Positions 1 to 5,249 of a stretch of DNA of 5,249 bases are shown piece by piece. Numbering within the stretch: the stretch's first letter is position 1; every line of letters starts with the position of its first letter. Made by a program: the position numbers and the translations under genes. Origin of the DNA: Deltaproteobacteria bacterium (GTDB lineage Bacteria; Desulfobacterota; Syntrophia; Syntrophales; JAAYKM01); NCBI GenBank assembly GCA_019136935.1, contig JAGVTI010000050.1, forward strand, positions 1 to 5,249, in the 5' to 3' direction. The notes beneath the pieces were generated by a model, which saw only the letters and a list, made by a program, of their open reading frames with translations, had not been told where the DNA came from and did not search any database.

Positions 1-12
1 AATGTCCCCTTG

Positions 13-19
13 AAAGGAG
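13..19 (+). promoter_or_regulatory. Shine-Dalgarno of adk
   Basis: AAAGGAG lies 9 bases upstream of the ATG at 29, which is ideal spacing. It decides the adk start: an in-frame TTG at 23 is only 3 bases from this site and too close to be used. A TGA at 11-13 overlaps its first base and may be the stop codon of an upstream gene lying outside the window, which would make adk a downstream member of an operon. Too little sequence is visible to say what that gene is. Confidence 0.85.
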
Positions 20-28
20 TTTTTGGGT

Positions 29-703
29 ATGAATATTCTCATTTTTGGTCCCAACGGCAGCGGCAAAGGAACACAGGGAGCGGTAGTCCAGAAGAAGTTC
101 GGTGTTCCCCACATTGAAACGGGCGTCATCTTCCGGGAAAACATCTCAAAAGGCACCGATCTGGGCAAGAAGGCAAAGGCCTTCATCGATCAGGGCGAAC
201 TGGTTCCCGACGAGATCACCATCCCCATGATCCTGAACCGCCTGAAGGAAGCCGACTGCGCCAAGGGCTGGCTCCTCGACGGATTCCCCCGCAACCTGGC
301 CCAGGCGGAAGCGCTCTGGAGCGCCCTGTCCGCCGAAAATATCGGTCTCGACTACGTGATTGAAATCGTTCTGGATCGGGAAACTTCCAAAAAACGCATC
401 ATGGGGCGCCGTCTCTGCGCAACGGACAACAATCATCCCAATAATATCTTCATCGACGCGATCAAGCCGGCGGAGAAAGACGGCAAATTCGTCTGCCGTG
501 TCTGCGGCGACGAGAGACTGAGCACCCGCGCCGACGATCAGGACGAGGCGGCCATCGACAAGCGGCACGGCATCTACTATGACACGAAAACGGGAACCCT
601 GGCGGCGGTCAATTTCTTCAAGGAAAGAGTCAAGGTTCTGGACGTGGACGGTCTTCCGGGAGTGAAGGAAGTTTCCGAAGACCTCCTGAAAAAACTGGGA
701 TAA
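29..703 (+). CDS. adk: Adenylate kinase with metal-site LID domain
   Basis: Cytosolic nucleoside monophosphate kinase of 224 residues that interconverts ATP + AMP and 2 ADP. Visible motifs: phosphate-binding loop GPNGSGKGTQ at residues 7-16 with Lys13; AMP-binding segment ETGVIFR at 30-36 with Arg36; GELVPDEI at 57-64; DGFPRNLAQ at 84-92 with Arg88; GRRLC at 126-130; and TRADDQDE at 166-173, closing the LID. The LID (about 127-167) is the long form and has Cys130, His136, Cys156 and Cys159, spaced like the Zn/Co/Fe-binding LID I recall from Desulfovibrio gigas but with a longer middle loop. Val33 stands where E. coli has Asp in its STGD motif. The ATG at 29 is chosen over the in-frame TTG at 23 because of the strong Shine-Dalgarno at 13-19. 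The gene appears complete, and a hairpin terminator follows 26 bases after the stop. The family call is very secure; metal binding is inferred. Confidence 0.97.
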   Translation: MNILIFGPNGSGKGTQGAVVQKKFGVPHIETGVIFRENISKGTDLGKKAKAFIDQGELVPDEITIPMILNRLKEADCAKGWLLDGFPRNLAQAEALWSALSAENIGLDYVIEIVLDRETSKKRIMGRRLCATDNNHPNNIFIDAIKPAEKDGKFVCRVCGDERLSTRADDQDEAAIDKRHGIYYDTKTGTLAAVNFFKERVKVLDVDGLPGVKEVSEDLLKKLG

Positions 704-729
704 TCATTTTCCCCGAGTTAAAACACGCG

Positions 730-757
730 AAGCCCTCTTATGTCACCGGAGGGCTTT
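730..757 (+). terminator. Probable Rho-independent terminator after adk
   Basis: AAGCCCTC (730-737) pairs perfectly with GAGGGCTT (749-756) across an 11-base loop; a G-T pair at 738/748 may tighten the loop. A short, interrupted T stretch (TTTGTATT) begins at the end of the stem, so termination may be incomplete and some read-through into lepA is possible. The position just after the adk stop and before an untranslated leader fits a terminator. The A-rich stretch upstream (719-723) would give only a weak U tract on the reverse strand. Confidence 0.7.
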
Positions 758-838
758 GTATTCCCCGACGCGTTTTCAAGGAAGCAAATCTTTTGTCGAT
801 GGCCCCGTAAAGAGCCGGGAAATGAGTATGTATTGTTT
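758..838 (+). other. Untranslated leader of lepA
   Basis: These 81 bases separate the adk terminator from the lepA ATG. The lepA frame stays open back to an ATG at 740, but that codon lies in the loop of the terminator hairpin and the encoded 33 residues resemble nothing in LepA, so the stretch is most likely non-coding. If the terminator works, a lepA promoter should lie here. I looked for a -35/-10 pair with 16-18 base spacing and found none convincing. The ribosome-binding site is also weak: GGGA at 817-820 and GAG at 824-826 are the only candidates. Confidence 0.5.
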
Positions 839-2635
839 ATGAAAAGTATTCGTAATTTCAGTATCATTGCCCACATTGACCACGGCAAGTCGACCCTGGC
901 GGACCGGCTGATCCAGTATACCGGCGTGGTCGACGCCCGCAATTTTCAGGACCAGATTCTCGACAACATGGATATCGAGCGCGAACGGGGCATCACGATC
1001 AAAAGCCAGGCCGTCGCCCTGCCCTACCGGAGCAAAAGCGGCGCCGAGTACACTTTGAATCTCCTGGACACCCCCGGCCACGTCGATTTTTCCTATGAAG
1101 TATCCCGCTCCCTCGCTTCCTGCGAAGGGGTGCTGCTCCTGATCGACGCCGCCCAGGGCGTTCAGGCCCAGACGATCGCGAACCTCTACCTGGCCATGGA
1201 AAACAATCTCGAAATCATCCCGGTCATCAACAAGATCGATCTCCCTTCGGCCGATGTGGAAAGGGTGATCGAGCAAATCGACTCCGAGCTTGGCCTGGAT
1301 GCGGATCTGCACCTGAAGTGTTCGGCCAAGGACGGCATCGGCATTGAAGAAATCCTTGAAGCCGTCGTGGAACGCATCCCCCCCCCGAAGGGAGACGCGG
1401 ACGCCCCCCTGGCCGCCCTGATCTTCGATGCGCAATACGATTCTTTCCGGGGCACGGTGATCCACTGCCGGATTTTCGACGGCACCGTCAAACCCGGCGA
1501 CACCATTTTATTCCTGCATAACAAGGCGACTTACCGCGTGGAGGAGGTCGGTCATTTTCTGATCAACCGGCAGAAAACGGACCGGCTCACGGCCGGCGAA
1601 GTGGGCTACATCATCGCCGGTGTCAAAACCGTTTCCGATGTCCATACGGGAGACACGATCACCCACGAAAACCGCCCCTGCGAAAAACCGCTGCCGGGAT
1701 TCAAGGAAGTGAAACCGGTGGTCTTCGCCTCGATCTACCCGATCGCCTCCGACGACTACGAAGACCTGGCGGCGGCCCTGGACAAGTACAAGCTGAACGA
1801 CGCCTCGTTCATTTACCAGAAGGACTCCTCCGTCGCCCTGGGGCAGGGTTTCCGCTGCGGCTTTCTCGGTCTTCTGCACCTCGATGTCGTCCAGGAGCGG
1901 CTGGAGAGGGAATACGATCTTTCCATCATCCTGTCGGTTCCCAGTGTCCGGTACCGCTTCACCCTGAAGGACGGAACCGTGCTTTACGTGGACAATCCGA
2001 CCGAATACCCCGATCCCCTTTCGATCGCCATGGGCGAGGAACCCTACATCCGGGCCGTCATGATGCTCCCCGAACGCTACGTCGGCACGGTCATGAAGCT
2101 GTGCATGGAAAAACGGGGCGTCAATTCGACCCTGAATTACACCAGCCCCGGCCGGGCCGAGCTCGTTTACGAAATGCCCCTGGCGGAGGTGATCTATGAT
2201 TTCTACGACCGTTTCAAATCGGTGACCCAGGGTTACGGCTCCTTCGATTACGATCTGACCGATTACCGGGAAAGCAGCCTCGTCCTTCTGGATATCCTCG
2301 TCAACGGGGAAAAGGTCGACGCCCTCTCCCAGATCGTCCATCGCGACCGGGCACGGGCGCGGGGCGTTCTCGCCTGCGACCGCCTGAAAGAGGAAATCCC
2401 CCGGCAGATGTTCAAAATCGCCATTCAGGGGGCGATCGGCGGAGAGGTGATCTCGCGCTCGACGATCAGCCCCTTCCGAAAGGACGTAACCGCCAAGTGC
2501 TATGGCGGCGATATCTCCCGGAAAAGAAAACTCCTGGAGAAACAGAGAAAAGGGAAGAAACGCATGAAGATGATCGGGCAGGTCAGCATCCCCCAGAGCG
2601 CCTTCCTGGCGGTTCTGAAAACGGACGGCGACTGA
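839..2635 (+). CDS. lepA: Elongation factor 4 (LepA), ribosomal GTPase
   Basis: Translational GTPase of 598 residues that binds the ribosome and is linked to back-translocation, rescue of stalled ribosomes and 30S biogenesis; it is found in the cytosol and at the membrane. GTPase motifs in order: G1 AHIDHGKST at residues 11-19, G2 RGITI at 50-54, G3 DTPGH at 77-81 with catalytic His81, G4 NKID at 131-134, G5 SAK at 162-164. EF-G-like domains follow, and the LepA-specific C-terminal domain carries CYGGDISRKRKLLEKQRKGK near residues 556-575. That basic segment separates LepA from EF-G, BipA and TypA. The ATG at 839 gives MKSIRNFSIIAHIDHGKS, which aligns residue for residue with E. coli LepA (599 residues), so the longer in-frame start at 740 is rejected. 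A run of nine C at 1378-1386 encodes the conserved IPPPK linker after the G domain. hemW follows after 54 bases with no terminator visible, suggesting co-transcription. Confidence 0.98.
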   Translation: MKSIRNFSIIAHIDHGKSTLADRLIQYTGVVDARNFQDQILDNMDIERERGITIKSQAVALPYRSKSGAEYTLNLLDTPGHVDFSYEVSRSLASCEGVLLLIDAAQGVQAQTIANLYLAMENNLEIIPVINKIDLPSADVERVIEQIDSELGLDADLHLKCSAKDGIGIEEILEAVVERIPPPKGDADAPLAALIFDAQYDSFRGTVIHCRIFDGTVKPGDTILFLHNKATYRVEEVGHFLINRQKTDRLTAGEVGYIIAGVKTVSDVHTGDTITHENRPCEKPLPGFKEVKPVVFASIYPIASDDYEDLAAALDKYKLNDASFIYQKDSSVALGQGFRCGFLGLLHLDVVQERLEREYDLSIILSVPSVRYRFTLKDGTVLYVDNPTEYPDPLSIAMGEEPYIRAVMMLPERYVGTVMKLCMEKRGVNSTLNYTSPGRAELVYEMPLAEVIYDFYDRFKSVTQGYGSFDYDLTDYRESSLVLLDILVNGEKVDALSQIVHRDRARARGVLACDRLKEEIPRQMFKIAIQGAIGGEVISRSTISPFRKDVTAKCYGGDISRKRKLLEKQRKGKKRMKMIGQVSIPQSAFLAVLKTDGD

Positions 2636-2689
2636 TTCAAGTCATCGTTGTGGCAACCAGACACCGTTAAACCAAGCGACCCCCTTTCC

Positions 2690-3829
2690 ATGGACCGTAC
2701 GGAAGAAAACCGCTTACCCGGCCTTTACATCCATATCCCCTTCTGCAAAACGAAGTGTCCTTACTGTAATTTCTACTCGACGACGGCTCTCGGTTGCATC
2801 GATGCCTTTCTCAAGGCCCTGGCCGGGGAAATGGCCCTGTACCCGGAGCGCTTTCCTCACTTCGACACCCTCTACATCGGCGGCGGCACACCATCGGTCC
2901 TCGATCGCAGGGAATTGGAAACCCTTTTCAAAAGTCTCCGACACACGTTTTCGTTCGCCCCACGGGCCGAGATCACGGTCGAAGTCAATCCGGCCGATTT
3001 CGATGCGGACCGGTTCGCCTTTCTCCGGGATCTTGGCGTGAACCGCCTGAATATCGGCGTCCAGTCCTTCGACGACGGCGTCCTCGCCTTTCTCGGAAGG
3101 CGGCACAACGCCCGTGAAGCGAAAGAGGCCGTGGCGTGGGCCTGCCGGTCCGGATTCGATCATCTCGGCCTGGACCTGATCTACGGCATTCCGGGACAGA
3201 GCCTGGAAGGCTGGCTGGAGGGACCGGGGTACGCGGCAACCTTTCCGGTCGATCATCTTTCGTGTTACCAGCTTACCCCGGAACGCGGAACTCCCCTCGG
3301 AGCCCGCTGTCAAAACGGCGAATTCGATCTCCCGGACGAACAATCCCAGCTGGATTTTTTCCTCAGGACATCGGAATTCCTGGGCCGTTTTGGCTTTCTC
3401 CACTACGAGGTATCCAATTTCGCCAGGGGACCGGGGGCCATGGCCCGGCACAACCGGAAATACTGGGACCATGCGCCCTACCTGGGTCTGGGACCGGCGG
3501 CCCATTCCTTCGACGGCAAAAGGCGCTGGTGGAACCGGAAATCCCTTGCCCGGTACCTGGAAGATCTGGACAAAGGCCTTGCCCCCGTTGAAGAGGATGA
3601 ATGCCTGACCCCGGATCAACTCAGGCTGGAAACCCTGTTTCTTGGATTCCGGACACGCAGGGGAATCGATATCGCCCGTTTCGATCGGGATTTCGGCTCC
3701 GACATCCTGTCGGAAAAGGCCGAAATCCTGGCGCGGTACACGCAGGAGGGGCTGATTGTCATCGAAAACGGTTTCATCGCGCCGACTTTGGCGGGAATGG
3801 CCGTTGCCGACCAGCTCGCCCTGATTTGA
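2690..3829 (+). CDS. hemW: Heme chaperone HemW (radical SAM)
   Basis: Protein of 379 residues related to oxygen-independent coproporphyrinogen III oxidase but of the HemW type, which binds heme and delivers it to membrane respiratory enzymes. Visible features: YIHIPFC leading into CKTKCPYC, with cluster cysteines 19, 23 and 26; SAM-binding GGGTPS at 64-69; VEVNP at 97-101; NIGVQSF at 121-127; and HNRKYW at 254-259, matching the HNxxYW motif of HemW, followed by GLGPAAHSF at 266-274. The residue two after the third cysteine is Phe28, whereas true HemN oxidases have a fourth cysteine there, which argues against coproporphyrinogen oxidase activity. Length matches E. coli HemW (378). The ATG at 2690 is chosen because the conserved part starts at residue 10. 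A TTG at 2648 would add 14 residues without a ribosome-binding site, although the ATG also lacks a clear one. The lepA-hemW order is a recurring arrangement, seen also in Bacillus. The gene converges on uvrC. Confidence 0.93.
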   Translation: MDRTEENRLPGLYIHIPFCKTKCPYCNFYSTTALGCIDAFLKALAGEMALYPERFPHFDTLYIGGGTPSVLDRRELETLFKSLRHTFSFAPRAEITVEVNPADFDADRFAFLRDLGVNRLNIGVQSFDDGVLAFLGRRHNAREAKEAVAWACRSGFDHLGLDLIYGIPGQSLEGWLEGPGYAATFPVDHLSCYQLTPERGTPLGARCQNGEFDLPDEQSQLDFFLRTSEFLGRFGFLHYEVSNFARGPGAMARHNRKYWDHAPYLGLGPAAHSFDGKRRWWNRKSLARYLEDLDKGLAPVEEDECLTPDQLRLETLFLGFRTRRGIDIARFDRDFGSDILSEKAEILARYTQEGLIVIENGFIAPTLAGMAVADQLALI

Positions 3830-3832
3830 GAG

Positions 3833-3845
3833 AAGGAGTTTTTTT
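3833..3845 (+). other. Orphan Shine-Dalgarno plus T7 run between hemW and uvrC
   Basis: The 14-base gap between the hemW TGA (3827-3829) and the uvrC stop (3844-3846, reverse strand) contains AAGGAG followed by seven T, the last two of which lie inside the uvrC stop codon. The 11-mer AAGGAGTTTTT at 3833-3843 is identical to the adk leader at 14-24, and both follow directly on a TGA. No ATG, GTG or TTG in the next 30 bases opens a plausible gene on this strand. No GC-rich stem precedes the T run, so it does not look like a standard hairpin terminator either. It may be a relic of a gene once located after hemW, or chance. Confidence 0.4.
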
Positions 3846-5249
3846 ACACATTCGCCGTGTTTGACCTCAGGAAGTCATGAATCACCCGGGCCTGCCTTGA
3901 CCCGATGCCCTCTACCCCGGCGATGGCATCCACCGTCGCGGATTTGATCCCTCCGAGGTCGCCGAAGGCTCTCAGCAGGGCCATCTTCCGTTTCGCACCG
4001 ATACCGGGTATGTCGTCCAGGATGGAATGAAAATCTTCCTTCCCTTTTGTCCTGCGGAAAAACGTGACGGCAAACCGGTGGGCCTCGTCCCGGATGTGCT
4101 GCATGATGCCCAGGGCGCGGGGCTTTCTGGTCAGGTAAACCGGGTCCTTTCTGCCGGGCAGGTAGAACCGGTCTTCTTCCTTGGAAACTCCCCCGGGGTT
4201 GAATTCATTCCGCTCCTTGGCGATCCCGACGACATCCTGCTCCCGGACACCCAAGTCCCTGAGGACGGACAGGGCCACTCCCAGTTGGCCCCTTCCCCCA
4301 TCGACGACCAGAAGATCGGGAGGCGGTTCGCCTTTCGTGTAACGCCTCTTGAGAACCTCGTACATCATGGCGTAGTCGTCAATCCCTTCCACCGTGCGTA
4401 TCTTGAAATGCCGGTATCCTTTCTTCCAGGGTTTGCCGTCGAGAAACGTCACCATCGAGGCGACGGGATGACGGCCGCTCATGTGGGAGATATCGAAACA
4501 TTCCATCCGGGCGGGCATTTTCGCCAGGTGGAACTCCTCCTTCAGAACCGCCAGGTTTTCGGACAGATCCTGTTTCGCGTTCAGGTCCGCTCTCAAAGCC
4601 TGGGCCGCATTTTTGACGGCCATGGTCAGCAATTCGAAACGGCTGCCGCGCCGGGGGGCATAAATCCTGACGCGTCCTCCCCTTTTTTCACGCAGCCATT
4701 CCTCGATTGCGAGACGGTCCTCCAGGTTCATCGGCAAGAGGATCCAGGGCGGTGCAGACGGCTTCCCGTCGTAGTATTGCCTGATCAGCGAAGAAAGCAT
4801 CTCTTCCGCGGGGACGGGAACGGCATCCAGGGAAAAGGACCTCTTTCCCAGGAGTTTTCCCCCACGGACATGGAGAATGCAGACCTGCGTGCGCCCCCCT
4901 TCTTCGTACAGACCCCAGACATCCTGATCCTTGGACACGCGGGAAGCGACCGCCTGCTTCTCGATCGTTTCCTGCACGGCGGCCATCCGGTCCCGTAATG
5001 CGGCGGCCTCTTCGAAATTCAACGCATCCGCCGCCTGGTCCATCTTCTCTTTCAGACGGCGGATCAGCTTCTTCTCCCGCCCTTCGAGAAAACCGATGCT
5101 CTCCATCACCAGTTTCCGGTAGGACTCGCCGTCGATCATCCCCAGGCAGGGAGCGCAGCATCGTTTTATCTGGTATTCGACGCAGGGCCGTTTCCTGTTT
5201 TTCAGTTCGTTGTCGCTGCAGGTCCGGAGCGGGAAGATGGATTGCAGGA
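3844..5249 (-). CDS. uvrC: UvrABC excision nuclease subunit UvrC (partial, N-terminus off window)
   Basis: Subunit of the nucleotide excision repair nuclease; with UvrB it cuts the damaged strand on both sides of a lesion. The visible 467 residues start out of the window; by alignment with E. coli about 145 residues, mostly the GIY-YIG nuclease that makes the 3' cut, are missing. The frame is open to the edge: reading back from the internal ATG at 5139 gives LQSIFPLRTCSD, NRKRPCVEYQIKRCCAPCLG, so that ATG is not the true start. Features in fragment numbering: cysteines 10, 22, 30 and 34, spaced as in the [4Fe-4S] site of E. coli UvrC; UvrB-binding UVR helix pair at about 58-93 (ALNFEEAAALRD); RNase H-like nuclease for the 5' cut with Asp252 (ECFDISH), Asp316 (VVDGGRGQL) and His390 (HIRDEAH), so the catalytic triad is intact; two helix-hairpin-helix DNA-binding motifs near 410-429 (DIPGIGAKRK) and 441-460 (GVEGIGSRQA). 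It ends in TAA, 14 bases from hemW. Confidence 0.97.
   Translation of the reverse strand, partial: LQSIFPLRTCSDNELKNRKRPCVEYQIKRCCAPCLGMIDGESYRKLVMESIGFLEGREKKLIRRLKEKMDQAADALNFEEAAALRDRMAAVQETIEKQAVASRVSKDQDVWGLYEEGGRTQVCILHVRGGKLLGKRSFSLDAVPVPAEEMLSSLIRQYYDGKPSAPPWILLPMNLEDRLAIEEWLREKRGGRVRIYAPRRGSRFELLTMAVKNAAQALRADLNAKQDLSENLAVLKEEFHLAKMPARMECFDISHMSGRHPVASMVTFLDGKPWKKGYRHFKIRTVEGIDDYAMMYEVLKRRYTKGEPPPDLLVVDGGRGQLGVALSVLRDLGVREQDVVGIAKERNEFNPGGVSKEEDRFYLPGRKDPVYLTRKPRALGIMQHIRDEAHRFAVTFFRRTKGKEDFHSILDDIPGIGAKRKMALLRAFGDLGGIKSATVDAIAGVEGIGSRQARVIHDFLRSNTANV

Noticed and set aside
1..13. Possible tail of an upstream gene ending in TGA at 11-13
   Set aside because: Only three or four codons are visible, too few to support a coding feature. 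It is mentioned only as context for the adk leader.
773..836. Candidate lepA promoter (TTTTCA or TTGTCG boxes with TATGTA)
   Set aside because: No -35/-10 pair has acceptable spacing; TTGTCG at 793-798 and TATGTA at 827-832 are 28 bases apart.
776..1465. 229-codon open frame on the - strand over the start of lepA
   Set aside because: Antisense shadow of the LepA GTPase domain; nothing in it resembles a known family.
1508..2341. 277-codon open frame on the - strand inside lepA
   Set aside because: Antisense shadow of the conserved LepA frame; no domain signature and no ribosome-binding evidence.
2714..3619. 301-codon open frame on the - strand inside hemW
   Set aside because: Antisense to the HemW core, including its SAM and heme motifs; the translation is low in recognisable features.
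2690..3829. Coproporphyrinogen III oxidase HemN as the product of this gene
   Set aside because: The fourth cysteine of the HemN CxxxCxxCxC motif is replaced by Phe28 and the HNxxYW heme motif is present, both typical of HemW.
4027..4998. 323-codon open frame on the + strand opposite uvrC
   Set aside because: It lies wholly antisense to a strongly conserved UvrC reading frame with an intact catalytic triad; its translation shows no recognisable motif. Long antisense frames are expected in GC-rich coding DNA.

Overview
This 5.2 kb window is an ordinary, gene-dense stretch of a bacterial chromosome. It carries four recognisable core genes: adenylate kinase (adk), the ribosomal GTPase LepA/EF4 (lepA), the radical-SAM heme chaperone HemW (hemW), and on the opposite strand the C-terminal three quarters of the excision nuclease subunit UvrC (uvrC), which runs off the right edge. 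I see no mobile element, CRISPR array, tRNA or rRNA gene, defence gene or unknown ORF. I did not find a previously undescribed system. The long additional open frames are antisense or off-frame shadows of these genes in GC-rich DNA.

Organism: the adenylate kinase has a long LID domain with a Cys-x5-His-x19-Cys-x2-Cys pattern and a first loop of the form GPNGSGKGTQG. From memory, both resemble the metal-containing adenylate kinases of Desulfovibrio and relatives. GC content is moderately high, and lepA is followed directly by hemW. A Desulfobacterota ('deltaproteobacterial') anaerobe is the best guess; this is inference, and the genus cannot be read from the window.

Layout: positions 1-28 hold the adk leader with a strong Shine-Dalgarno and probably the last codon of an upstream gene. 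adk occupies 29-703 and is followed by a hairpin terminator at about 730-757. An untranslated leader precedes lepA (839-2635). A 54-base gap with no visible terminator separates lepA from hemW (2690-3829), so those two are probably co-transcribed. hemW and uvrC converge with only 14 bases between their stop codons. That gap contains an unused-looking Shine-Dalgarno followed by a T run, an 11-base exact copy of the adk leader.

Function: the genes serve separate housekeeping jobs: nucleotide balance, translation quality, heme delivery and nucleotide excision repair. They do not form a pathway. A shared theme is metal dependence: HemW has a radical-SAM [4Fe-4S] motif, UvrC keeps the four cysteines known in E. 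coli to bind [4Fe-4S], and the adenylate kinase LID has a likely Zn/Fe/Co site.
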